Positions 1 through 9,946 of a DNA stretch of 55,453 bases are shown here, piece after piece. Position numbers and translations under genes: made by a program. Origin of the DNA: Bacillota bacterium (GTDB taxonomy: Bacteria; Bacillota; Clostridia; Christensenellales; Aristaeellaceae); contig JAEZHK010000019.1 of assembly GCA_023416655.1 (NCBI GenBank), positions 1 through 55,453 on the forward strand. The letters are read 5' to 3'. The first letter of the stretch is position 1, and each line of letters begins with the position of its first letter. Below the pieces are notes generated by a model. The model ran no database searches. It was not told the DNA's origin and saw only the letters and a program-made list of their open reading frames with translations.

Positions 1-481
1 TGAGGGTGGCGAGGTGCGCCACCAGCGCCATGTCCATGGCTTCCTGCACGGAGCCGGAGGCCAGCATCGCAAAGCCGGTCTGGCGGCAGCTCATCACGTC
101 CGAATGGTCGCCGAAGATGGACAGCGCGTGGTAGGCCAGCGCGCGGGCCGAAACGTGGAACACGCTCGGGAGCAGCTCGCCGGCGATCTTGAACATGTTG
201 GGGATCATCAGAAGGAGGCCCTGGGAAGCGGTGAAGGTGGTGGTCAGCGCGCCCGCGGCCAGCGAGCCGTGCACCGCGCCCGCCGCGCCCGCTTCGGACT
301 GCATCTCGGCGATGCGAAGCGTCTGGCCAAACAGGTTCTTGCGGCCGCCCGCCGCCCACTCGTCGCACACCTCGGCCATCGTCGAGGAAGGCGTGATGGG
401 GTAGATCGCGGCCACGTCGCTGAACGCGTATGCGACGTGGCTGACAGCGGTATTGCCATCAATGGTCATCTTGGTACTCAA
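1..481 (-). CDS. nifJ: Pyruvate:ferredoxin oxidoreductase, N-terminal part
   Basis: The first 160 residues of pyruvate:ferredoxin (flavodoxin) oxidoreductase, cut by the window edge. The enzyme oxidises pyruvate to acetyl-CoA and CO2 with thiamine diphosphate and passes electrons to ferredoxin in the cytoplasm of anaerobes. The translation opens MSTKMTIDGNTAVSHVAYAF, then AAIYPITPSSTMAE, the family's N-terminal signature, followed by SEAGAAGAVHGSLAAGA and TTTFTASQGLLLMIPNM. I place the start at a TTG (481) because AAAGGGGG lies 8 nt upstream; an in-frame ATG at 469 is the alternative. A good sigma-A promoter lies 72 nt upstream. The four-cluster C-terminal part lies outside the window, so completeness cannot be judged. 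The family call is secure. Confidence 0.93.
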   Translation of the reverse strand, partial: MSTKMTIDGNTAVSHVAYAFSDVAAIYPITPSSTMAEVCDEWAAGGRKNLFGQTLRIAEMQSEAGAAGAVHGSLAAGALTTTFTASQGLLLMIPNMFKIAGELLPSVFHVSARALAYHALSIFGDHSDVMSCRQTGFAMLASGSVQEAMDMALVAHLATL

Positions 482-552
482 AAAGTATGCCCCCTTTGTC
501 CTATGGAGAAAATTTGGAAAACGGCTCGAGGCCGTCTGCCCTCAACAGTCCT

Positions 553-581
553 ATTATAGGAAAAAACCCACCCGAAGTCAA
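553..581 (-). promoter_or_regulatory. Sigma-A promoter of the PFOR gene
   Basis: Read on the minus strand: TTGACT (581-576), a 17-nt spacer, then TATAAT (558-553). This is near consensus and points at the PFOR start at 481. It lies just beyond structured repeat copy 1. Confidence 0.85.
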
Positions 582-591
582 GGTTTGCCAG

Positions 592-765
592 GCGTTGAAA
601 ATCCGCAAGCGGCTTTTCAACGCAAGGGGATGGGGTCAGCGCGAGCCATGAAATCCTGCGGGATTTCCGGGCGGCTCGCTGACTTAAGGGTTTGTTTCCT
701 TCACCAGTGTGCGCACTGGTCCTGGAAACCGATTCCCGACGACAAGTCGCCGGGAACGATGAGAG
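592..765 (+). repeat. Structured intergenic repeat (SIR) copy 1
   Basis: Fills most of the 330-bp gap between the PFOR and dnaE genes. Four hairpins in order: GCGTTGAAAA/TTTTCAACGC; AGCGAGCC-type arms around GAAATCC/GGATTTC; GTTTCC/GGAAAC enclosing CCAGTG/CACTGG; and TTCCCGACGACAAGTCGCCGGGAA. The order and core match copies 2-5, but this copy is antisense to its flanking genes. I see no gene here. Confidence 0.75.
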
Positions 766-810
766 CCTTGACGAGGTTTGGCCACGATTCCGCCGAGGTT
801 CTCTCAGACG

Positions 811-3800
811 TTAAATTTCACCGCCGCTCATCACAATCGCCTCCGCGCCCAGCGCCGCCTTCAGGCCCGCCTCGTCGTAGCCATCCCGCACCCAAAGGTT
901 CCGGGGCGCGATCTCCTCCCGGCCCTCGTCCTGCAGCTGAAAGACCACCGGGATCAGCCCGGGCGTGGGCATGAGAAGCCTTGCCGCCTTTTCCCGCGCC
1001 GCGCGGCCGGGCAGCGTGAGCGTGAGCCTGCGCCGGTCGGGTTCGTCGCTGCCCTCCCGGAACACGATCTCTTCCCGGAGCGCTTCCGGAATCCCGAAGA
1101 GGTTCGCGCCGTTTTGCGTGGATTCTGTACGGCGCGCGTACGCGCCATAGCCATTTTCGGCGGGATTTCCCCCGTTTATACCGGCCGCGCCGTTTCCGCT
1201 CGCCTTGCGCTCGCCGCCCGCGTTTTTGGCTTCAAAACCGCTTCCGTTCCCGCTGCCTCCGTTAGAGCCGTTGCCGTTGCGGTCAAAGCCGTTGCCGCTT
1301 CCGTTGCGACCGTAACCGCCGCCGCCGTTTCTGTCAAAGCCGCCGCGCCGCCCGCTGGGACGGCAGGAATCGCCGTGGCACAGCGCGCGGACCTCCTCGA
1401 GGATGATCTTGGGCGCTTCCTCCTCGCGGACGGAGAGCCGCCCGCGGAGCACGATCAGCGACTCCGGTTCCAATAGCGCCTGGTGCTTTTCGTAGACCCT
1501 CGGGAACACCAGCGCCTCGGTGGTGCCGCGCAGGTCTTCCAGCTGCACAAACGCCATCAGGCCGCCGGATTTGGTGGCTTTCAGACGCTTTTCGGCCACC
1601 ATGCCCGCCATTTCGACGATCTCGCCGTCATGGCCCATGCCGCCGTCCGGCTCGTCGGCAAAAGAGGCCAGCGCCGCGTGATCCACCGGGAAGCGGGAAA
1701 GCTCCTCTTTATACTCGTCCAGCGGGTGGCCGGAGATGTACACGCCGGTCATCTCCCGCTCCATTCGGAGCAGTTCCCGGGGGTTTTCCGGCCGCGCGGG
1801 CGGCAGCGGCGGCGGGGGCAGCGCCTCGGTCTCGCCGAACAGCGACACCTGCCCTTCCACCGTGCTCTTGCGCTTTTTGGCCGCGCCGTCGAGGGCCCTC
1901 TCCAGCGCTTCCAGCTTTTGGGTTCGAGTGCCGGGCAGCGCGTCCAGCGCGCCCGCCATGATGAGGCTCTCCGCCGCCTTTTTGTTGACCTGATCGCAGC
2001 AGGCCCGGTCGATGAAGTCGTAGAGGTCGGTATATGGCCGAGCCCGCGCGGCGAGGATGGCCATCACCGCGCCGTGGCCGACGTTTTTGACCGCGCCGAG
2101 GCCGAAGCGGATGGCTTGCCCGCCGCTGCGGTCCACGGAGAAACCCTCCTCCGACCGCCCCACGTCCGGCGGCAGCACGTGGATGCCCATCCGCCTGCAG
2201 GTGTCGATGTAGAAGGCCACCTTGTCGGTGTTGCCGCGCACGGAATTCATGATGGCCGCCATGAACTCCACCGGGTGGTAGGCCTTGAGCCACGCGGTCT
2301 GCACGGCCACCACGCCGTAGGCCGCCGCGTGGGATTTGTTGAACGCGTAGGAGGCGAAGGCGGTCATTTCCTCGAAGAGGCGCTCGGCAACCTCCTCCGG
2401 AACGCCGCGCCGCACCGCGCCCTCGACTTCAATGGAACCGTCCGGCGCGAGCTTGCCGTGGATGAAGTACTCCTTCTCCTTGGCCATTACGTCGTGCTTT
2501 TTCTTGGACATGGCGCGGCGCACCAGGTCGCTTCGGCCATAGGAGTAGCCCGCGAGATCGCGCACAATCTGCATGACCTGCTCCTGGTAGACCATGCAGC
2601 CGTAGGTGACGCCCAGGATGGACTCCAGCATCGGGTGCTCGTAGCGCACGCTCCTCGCGTTCAGCTTGCCCGCGATGTAGCGGGGGATGGACTCCATCGG
2701 CCCCGGCCGGTACAGCGAGATCGCGGCGATGATGTCCTCAAAGTTCTCCGGCTTCATGTTCATGAGGAACGAGCGCATCCCGCCGGATTCCAGCTGGAAG
2801 ATGCCGTCGGTGTCGCCCGCGGAGATCATGCGGTAGACCGCCGGGTCGTCCAGCGGGATGTCCTCCGGACGCATGGAAGGCCCGCCGCCCTCTTTGATCA
2901 GCTTCAGGCTGTCGCCGATCACCGTCAGCGTGCGCAGGCCCAGGAAGTCCATTTTGAGAAGCCCCAGCGCCTCCAGCGTGCCCATTGGGAACTGGGTGGT
3001 GACCACCGAATCGTTGGTCTGCAGCGGCACGTATTCGTAGACGGGTTTCGCGGTGATCAAAACGCCCGCCGCGTGGGTGGAAGCGTGGCGCGGCATGCCC
3101 TCCAGCTTCTTGGCGGTGTCGATCAGCTTGCCCACCAGCTCGTCGCCCTCGCAGGCGGCGCGCAGCTGCGGGTTGATGGTGAGCGCCTTGTCGAGGGTCA
3201 TGTCGAGGGCGAAGGGCACCATCTTGGCCACGGTATCAGTCTGCTGGTAGGAGACGCCCAGCACCCTGCCTACGTCGCGGATCACCGCGCGGGCGGCCAT
3301 GGTGCCGAAGGTGATGATCTGCGCCACGTGGTCATGGCCGTAGCGGCGCGCCACATAGTCGATGACCTCGCCGCGCCGCTCGTAGTCAAAGTCGATGTCG
3401 AAGTCCGGCATCGAGATGCGCTCCGGGTTCAGAAAGCGCTCGAACAGCAGGTTGTATTTCAGCGGGTCCACCGAGGTGATGCCGAGCGAATACGCCGCGA
3501 TGGAACCCGCGCCGCTGCCGCGGCCGGGACCCACCAGGATGCCGTTGTCCCGCGCGTACTTGATGAAGTCCCACACGATCAGAAAGTAGTCAACATACCC
3601 CATCTTTTCGATGACGGAGAGTTCGTATTCCAGCCGCTCCCGCGCGTCCTGCCGGTCCGGGGCGTACTTTTCGGAAAGGCCCTGCCAGCAGCGTTCCCGG
3701 AACAGTTCCTTCGCGTCCTGCCCTTCTGCCAGCGGGAAGCGCGGCAGGTGGGTGGAGGAGAAGTCAAAGTCCACTTCGCAGCGGCGGGCGATTTCCATGG

Positions 3801-4581
3801 TGTTTTCAATGGCGTCCGGGAAGGCGGGGAACAGCGCGCGCATCTCATCCTCGCTCTTGACGTAGAGCTGGTCGGTGTCCATGCGCATGCGGTTCTCGTC
3901 GGAGAGGTTTTTGCCGGTCTGGATGCACATTAAAACTTCCTGCGCCTCGGCGTCGCCCGGCTCCAGATAATGGCAGTCGTTGGTGGCGACCAGCTTAAGG
4001 TTCATCGAGCGGGCGAGTTTTACAAGCCGCGGCAGCACCTGCCGCTCCTCGGTGAGGCCGTGGTCCTGAATTTCGATGTAGAAATTGTCCTCGCCGAAGA
4101 TGGAAAGATACTTCCCCACCATCTGCCGGGCGTCGTTCTCCTGACCGCCCAGAAGGAGCTTCGGAATGTCGCCCGAAAGGCAGGCGGAAAGCGCGATCAG
4201 ACCGCCGGAGTATTTTTTCAGAAGTTCATAGTCCACCCGCGGCTTGTAGTAAAACCCGCGGGTAAAGCCCTCGGACACGAGGCGGATGAGGTTTTTGTAG
4301 CCTTCGTTGTTTTCGCACAATAGTACAAGGTGGCTGTACTCCCGGGCGGCGGACTGCTTTTCGTCCATGTCCGGGCAGACGTACACCTCGCAGCCGATGA
4401 CCGGATGGATGCCGCGCTTCCTGGCCTCCTTGTAGAAGTCCACGACGCCGTACATCACGCCGTGGTCGGTGACGGCGCACGCCGTCTGGCCGAGCGCCTG
4501 CAGCCGGTCGAACAGTTGGTCGATCCGGCACGCGCCGTCCAAGAGGCTGAACTGGGTGTGCAGGTGAAGATGCGCGAACAT
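811..4581 (-). CDS. dnaE: DNA polymerase III subunit alpha
   Basis: Replicative DNA polymerase alpha subunit, 1256 aa, DnaE type. The N-terminal PHP domain opens HLHLHTQFSLLDG with AVTDHGVMYGVVDF following. The polymerase palm carries GPGRGSGAGSIAAY and the catalytic PDFDIDFDY near residues 392-400. The finger/helix-hairpin-helix part includes FNKSHAAAYG and KNVGHGAV, and an OB-fold follows near residues 970-1060. I use the ATG at 4581 because GGAGG sits 5 nt upstream; an in-frame ATG at 4617 lacks as good a site. Odd feature: a Gly/Asn/Arg-rich low-complexity linker of about 80 residues (roughly 1068-1150) joins the OB-fold to the C-terminal domain. No DnaE-type exonuclease subunit is adjacent. 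Family call very sure. Confidence 0.97.
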   Translation of the reverse strand: MFAHLHLHTQFSLLDGACRIDQLFDRLQALGQTACAVTDHGVMYGVVDFYKEARKRGIHPVIGCEVYVCPDMDEKQSAAREYSHLVLLCENNEGYKNLIRLVSEGFTRGFYYKPRVDYELLKKYSGGLIALSACLSGDIPKLLLGGQENDARQMVGKYLSIFGEDNFYIEIQDHGLTEERQVLPRLVKLARSMNLKLVATNDCHYLEPGDAEAQEVLMCIQTGKNLSDENRMRMDTDQLYVKSEDEMRALFPAFPDAIENTMEIARRCEVDFDFSSTHLPRFPLAEGQDAKELFRERCWQGLSEKYAPDRQDARERLEYELSVIEKMGYVDYFLIVWDFIKYARDNGILVGPGRGSGAGSIAAYSLGITSVDPLKYNLLFERFLNPERISMPDFDIDFDYERRGEVIDYVARRYGHDHVAQIITFGTMAARAVIRDVGRVLGVSYQQTDTVAKMVPFALDMTLDKALTINPQLRAACEGDELVGKLIDTAKKLEGMPRHASTHAAGVLITAKPVYEYVPLQTNDSVVTTQFPMGTLEALGLLKMDFLGLRTLTVIGDSLKLIKEGGGPSMRPEDIPLDDPAVYRMISAGDTDGIFQLESGGMRSFLMNMKPENFEDIIAAISLYRPGPMESIPRYIAGKLNARSVRYEHPMLESILGVTYGCMVYQEQVMQIVRDLAGYSYGRSDLVRRAMSKKKHDVMAKEKEYFIHGKLAPDGSIEVEGAVRRGVPEEVAERLFEEMTAFASYAFNKSHAAAYGVVAVQTAWLKAYHPVEFMAAIMNSVRGNTDKVAFYIDTCRRMGIHVLPPDVGRSEEGFSVDRSGGQAIRFGLGAVKNVGHGAVMAILAARARPYTDLYDFIDRACCDQVNKKAAESLIMAGALDALPGTRTQKLEALERALDGAAKKRKSTVEGQVSLFGETEALPPPPLPPARPENPRELLRMEREMTGVYISGHPLDEYKEELSRFPVDHAALASFADEPDGGMGHDGEIVEMAGMVAEKRLKATKSGGLMAFVQLEDLRGTTEALVFPRVYEKHQALLEPESLIVLRGRLSVREEEAPKIILEEVRALCHGDSCRPSGRRGGFDRNGGGGYGRNGSGNGFDRNGNGSNGGSGNGSGFEAKNAGGERKASGNGAAGINGGNPAENGYGAYARRTESTQNGANLFGIPEALREEIVFREGSDEPDRRRLTLTLPGRAAREKAARLLMPTPGLIPVVFQLQDEGREEIAPRNLWVRDGYDEAGLKAALGAEAIVMSGGEI

Positions 4582-4696
4582 GCTTGCCTCCGCTTGGGAA
4601 AATCCACCGCCTTCCATTATACCATCTTCCCGTTTTTAACGCAAATCAGCGCGCAAGTCGATAAAAACCGTTCTATACTATATCGTACCGATTTTT

Positions 4697-4812
4697 GCAC
4701 TCTGGGAGAGTGCAGAGAGGGCACGGCCCTCTCTGCGTTCAACCAAATCCAGCGACCTGTGCGGACTAAAGCCGCCCAAGCGGATTTCGTTCGCGCGTGG
4801 CGGCTTGCCGAC
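4697..4812 (-). repeat. Structured intergenic repeat copy 9 (short, diverged)
   Basis: Lies in the 337-bp divergent gap between dnaE and prfC. On the minus strand it holds the core CCGCACAGGTCGCTGGATTT, an AAGCCGCC/GGCGGCTT stem, then hairpins AGAGAGGGC/GCCCTCTCT and TGCACTCT/AGAGTGCA. It matches the core of copies 6-8. I see no gene in the rest of the gap. Confidence 0.6.
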
Positions 4813-4918
4813 ACGCCGTCTATACGATCATGGCGTTATTCTGTCGAACTGGGAGGTTCCTCCGATGTAATAAACGGAGCACCGCATGCCCCACAAACAC
4901 ATCGGGAGGAAGCAAACA

Positions 4919-6532
4919 ATGGAGCACCCGGAACTGAAAACTGAGGTGGCCCGCAGGCGCACCTTTGCCATCATCTCGCACCCCGACGCGGGCAAGACGA
5001 CCTTGACCGAAAAACTGCTGCTCTACGGCGGGGCGATCCGCCAGGCGGGTTCCGTCAAGGCGCGAAAGGCCGCCCGCCACGCCACCAGCGACTGGATGGA
5101 GATCGAAAAGCAGCGCGGCATTTCGGTCACGTCCAGCGCCATGCAGTTCGACTTCGAAGGCTACCGCATCAACATCCTCGACACCCCCGGCCACCAGGAC
5201 TTCTCCGAGGACACCTACCGCACACTGATCGCGGCGGACTCGGCGGTCATGCTGATCGACTGCGCGAAGGGCGTCGAGGAGCAGACGGTGAAGCTGTTCA
5301 AGGTCTGCCGGCTGCGCTCGATCCCCATCTTCACCTTCGTCAACAAGCTCGACCGCGCGGGCAAAGACCCGTTTGAGCTGATGGAGGAACTCGAGCAGGT
5401 GCTGGGCATCCGCTCCTGCCCGGTCAACTGGCCCATCGGCGTGCACGGCGACTTCAAGGGCGTGTACCAGCGGGACGTCAAAGAGGTGCTTTTGTACCGC
5501 GGCGGCGACCACGGCCAGGGCAAGGCGGAGGAAATCCGGCTTGCGCTGACCGACCCCGCGCTCCCGAAGGCGCTGGGCAAAGCGTACTACGACAAGCTGC
5601 TGGAGGACGTGGAACTTCTGGACGTGGCGGGCGACCCGTTCGACCTAAGCAAGATCCTGTCCGGCCAGCTGACGCCGATGTTTTTCGGTTCGGCGTCCAA
5701 CAACTTCGGCGTGGAGCCGTTTCTGACGCGCTTCCTCAGCTACACCCGCGTGCCCTCGCCCCGGGAGAGCGACATCGGCCTCATTCAGCCGGACGAGCCG
5801 CGCTTCACCGGCTTCATCTTCAAGATCCAGGCCAACATGAACCCGGCCCACCGGGACCGGCTGGCCTTCATGCGGGTGTGCTCGGGCGTTTTTGAAAAGG
5901 GCATGACGGTGTGGCACTCCTCCTCTGGCAAGGAGATCAAGCTGGCCCAGCCGCAAACCTTCATGGCGCAGGAGCACGAAAGCGTGGAAGTCGCCTACGC
6001 GGGCGACATCATCGGCCTGTTCGACCCCGGCATCTTCCGCCTGGGCGACACATTGTGCGAGGGCGCGCCGGTCCGCTACTCCGGCATCCCGCTCTTCGCG
6101 CCGGAATACTTCTGCCGGATCGGCCCGGTGGACTCCATGAAGCGCAAGCAGTTCACTAAGGGTGTGTCGCAGCTCTCGCAGGAGGGCGCGATCCAGACCT
6201 TCAAGCGGCCGGACATCGGCCGGGAGGAGATCATCGCGGGCGTCGTGGGCGTCCTCCAGATGGACGTGCTGGAATACCGCCTGAGAGCCGAGTACGGCGT
6301 GGAACTGAGCCGCGAAGGGCTGCCCTTCCGCTACGTGCGCTGGGTGGAATCGACGCCGAAACCGCTCGACCGGCTCAGGCTCACCTCCACCACCGCCCGC
6401 GCCATCGACCGCGCCGGTCGCGATGTGCTGATGTTTGAGAACGAATGGTCGATCCGGCTGGCCACGGAGAACAACGAAGGCCTGATCCTCAAGGAAACCG
6501 CGGACCGGCTCACAGCCGACGTGCTTGAATAA
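4919..6532 (+). CDS. prfC: Peptide chain release factor 3
   Basis: GTPase that recycles release factors RF1/RF2 from the ribosome after termination; 537 aa, close to the usual 530. The G domain begins FAIISHPDAGKTTLTEKLLL (P-loop), with the RF3-typical insertion AGSVKARKA..ATSDWM, switch II DTPGHQDFSEDTYR and the guanine-specificity motif NKLDR. The C-terminal half keeps the RF3 region PVDSMKRKQFTKGVSQLSQEGAIQ. The ATG at 4919 is preceded by GGGAGG; the in-frame ATG at 4886 has no comparable site. typA follows 16 nt after the stop with its own ribosome binding site, so the two translational GTPases are probably cotranscribed. Confidence 0.96.
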   Translation: MEHPELKTEVARRRTFAIISHPDAGKTTLTEKLLLYGGAIRQAGSVKARKAARHATSDWMEIEKQRGISVTSSAMQFDFEGYRINILDTPGHQDFSEDTYRTLIAADSAVMLIDCAKGVEEQTVKLFKVCRLRSIPIFTFVNKLDRAGKDPFELMEELEQVLGIRSCPVNWPIGVHGDFKGVYQRDVKEVLLYRGGDHGQGKAEEIRLALTDPALPKALGKAYYDKLLEDVELLDVAGDPFDLSKILSGQLTPMFFGSASNNFGVEPFLTRFLSYTRVPSPRESDIGLIQPDEPRFTGFIFKIQANMNPAHRDRLAFMRVCSGVFEKGMTVWHSSSGKEIKLAQPQTFMAQEHESVEVAYAGDIIGLFDPGIFRLGDTLCEGAPVRYSGIPLFAPEYFCRIGPVDSMKRKQFTKGVSQLSQEGAIQTFKRPDIGREEIIAGVVGVLQMDVLEYRLRAEYGVELSREGLPFRYVRWVESTPKPLDRLRLTSTTARAIDRAGRDVLMFENEWSIRLATENNEGLILKETADRLTADVLE

Positions 6533-6548
6533 AAAGGGGTAAACGCAC

Positions 6549-8375
<1,827 letters not shown>

Positions 8376-8383
8376 CGGGGGAG

Positions 8384-8452
8384 ACGCCGGGGGAGACGCC
8401 GGGGGCGCTGCCCCCGGTCCCCCGCCAGAGGGATTGAATCCCTCTGGACTCC
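8384..8452 (-). repeat. REP2 hairpin repeat, unit 1 (inverted)
   Basis: CCGGGGGCGCTGCCCCCGG followed by an AGAGGG/CCCTCT hairpin. This is the reverse-complement architecture of unit 2, with both stems changed in sequence but still paired. Confidence 0.7.
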
Positions 8453-8564
8453 CCAGCAAATGACCGAGCAATGCGCGGTCATTTTGGGAAGAGGGTAAGT
8501 ATCAAATCCTTCTTGCTGCTCGTCCCGGAACGACTGGTTTAACTCCTGTTGCTCGTCATGATTT

Positions 8565-8663
8565 GACCCGAAAATGGACGCGCTAGCGGACATTTTCCTC
8601 TGTGAGGGGTCAAGGGGAAATCATTTCCCCTTGCGGGTTTCCAAAGGGCAGCGCCCTTTGGTA
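8565..8663 (+). repeat. REP2 hairpin repeat, unit 2
   Basis: Begins with the palindrome GAAAATG..CGCTAGCG..CATTTTC, then GTGAGGGGTCAAGGGG, an AAGGGG/CCCCTT hairpin and CCAAAGGGCAGCGCCCTTTGG. The same layout recurs at 13849 and 31013. Confidence 0.75.
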
Positions 8664-8689
8664 TACTCTTCCTCGAAAGGAACACCGCC

Positions 8690-9889
8690 ATGATCGTCAA
8701 GCGCCTGGCCGTCGAGAACTTCCGCCCTTATGAAAAGGCGGAGCTTTGCCCTGCGCCGGGCGTGACGCTGCTCTACGGCGGCAACGCACAGGGCAAGACG
8801 GCGCTGATCGAGGCGCTGTACCTGACCTGCACGGGCCGTTCGCACCGCACCAGCCGCGACGCGGAGCTGATTAAAAACGGCCAGCCGTTCTCGCGCGTGG
8901 CGGTCGAGGCCGAGCGGCGGGACGGCCGCCACGACGTGGAGATCCTGCTTAGGCCCGGCGAGAAGAAGCGCATCCTGATCGGCGGCAGCGTCGCGACCCG
9001 TTCGGGGGACCTGATGGGCCACGTCACCGGCGTGATGTTCTCGCCGGAAGACCTTCGGATGGTCAAGGATGGACCCGCCGAGCGCAGGCGGTTTGTGGAC
9101 ATCGAGCTTTCGCAGATGCGCCCGGCCTACTACGCCGCGCTGCAGCGCTACAACCGCGCGCTCTTGCAGCGGGGGACGCTGCTAAGGACCGGGGACCTGA
9201 CCTGCCTCGCCGCGTGGGACGAGCAGCTGGCCAAGTCCGGCGCGGAGATCATGCGCGCGCGCATGCAGTTCGTGGAAAAGCTCTCCGCCATCGCGCGGGG
9301 CGTACATGAGGCCATCTCCGGCGGCGAAAAGCTCGAAATCGAGTACCGGCCCGGCGCGAAGGCGGAACCGGACGCGGCGGCGCTGCTGAAGCTGCTGCAG
9401 GAGTCGCGCGCCCAGGACATCCGGCGCATGACCACATCCATCGGCCCGCACCGGGACGACCTGGGCTTCTTCATCGCGGGCGCGGACGCGCGCGCCTACG
9501 GCTCCCAGGGCCAGCAGCGCACGCTGGCGCTGGCGCTGAAGCTGTCCGAACTGGAAGTCATGAGGGCCGAGACCGGCGAATACCCCGTTTTGATGCTGGA
9601 CGACGTGATGAGCGAGCTGGACCCCGACCGCCGCCGCCTGCTCCTCGAGCGCCTGAACGGCGTGCAGACATTGATCGCCTCCACCGACCCCTCCGACCTC
9701 GCCGGCGCGCAGGTGGACCTGTCCGTGCGCGTGCAGGCGGGGCATTTGGGGGAGGCGGAGGGGACGCCAAAGGGCTCTGCCCTTTGGAATCCTGCCAGGG
9801 GGATGATCCCCCTGGACCCCACACAAGGGGATGGGATAGGGGAAAATCCAAAGCCATTCATTGACGGAAACTGGCAATCAGGGCTATAA
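8690..9889 (+). CDS. recF: DNA replication and repair protein RecF
   Basis: SMC-like ATPase that helps load RecA at single-strand gaps; 399 aa. It opens MIVKRLAVENFRPYEKAEL with Walker A GGNAQGKTALIEA, has the signature SQGQQRTLALALKLSE near residue 271, and Walker B VLMLDDVMSELDPDRR. The start has GAAAGGAA just upstream. RecF proteins are usually about 360-370 residues. Here the last 45 or so, from about GHLGEAEGTPKGSALW to the stop, are read from a REP2 repeat unit (9757-9834) and following unique DNA, so the native stop seems to have been lost. Unlike the common dnaA-dnaN-recF order, recF stands alone here between repeat-filled gaps and an aldolase gene. Confidence 0.94.
   Translation: MIVKRLAVENFRPYEKAELCPAPGVTLLYGGNAQGKTALIEALYLTCTGRSHRTSRDAELIKNGQPFSRVAVEAERRDGRHDVEILLRPGEKKRILIGGSVATRSGDLMGHVTGVMFSPEDLRMVKDGPAERRRFVDIELSQMRPAYYAALQRYNRALLQRGTLLRTGDLTCLAAWDEQLAKSGAEIMRARMQFVEKLSAIARGVHEAISGGEKLEIEYRPGAKAEPDAAALLKLLQESRAQDIRRMTTSIGPHRDDLGFFIAGADARAYGSQGQQRTLALALKLSELEVMRAETGEYPVLMLDDVMSELDPDRRRLLLERLNGVQTLIASTDPSDLAGAQVDLSVRVQAGHLGEAEGTPKGSALWNPARGMIPLDPTQGDGIGENPKPFIDGNWQSGL
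9757..9834 (-). repeat. REP2 unit 3, overlapping the 3' end of recF
   Basis: Contains CCAAAGGGC..GCCCTTTGG and a CCAGGGGG/CCCCCTGG hairpin followed by ACCCCACA. It is translated in frame as part of the RecF C terminus. Confidence 0.75.
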
Positions 9890-9946
9890 TGGACGCGAAA
9901 GCGCAGACAGGTTTGCAAAGAGGGACATAGAGAAAGAAGGTTGCTC

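Larger units (their letters stand above)
8376..8689. other. Intergenic region holding an inverted pair of hairpin repeats
   Basis: The 314 bases between typA and recF hold two REP2 units in opposite orientation (about 8384-8452 and 8565-8663) separated by about 110 nt of unique sequence. I see no gene. A possible TATACT (8662-8667) lies 22 nt before the recF ATG, with TTTCCA 18 nt upstream inside the repeat; this is weak. Confidence 0.6.

Noticed and set aside
592..765. SIR copy as a simple rho-independent terminator pair
   Set aside because: Most stems lack T runs, and the multi-hairpin order is conserved across copies, which single terminators would not need.
1483..3933. Long open frame on the plus strand, antisense to dnaE
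   Set aside because: GC-rich codon bias in dnaE leaves the opposite strand open. The translation is His/Arg/Gly-rich without recognisable domains and has no ribosome site.
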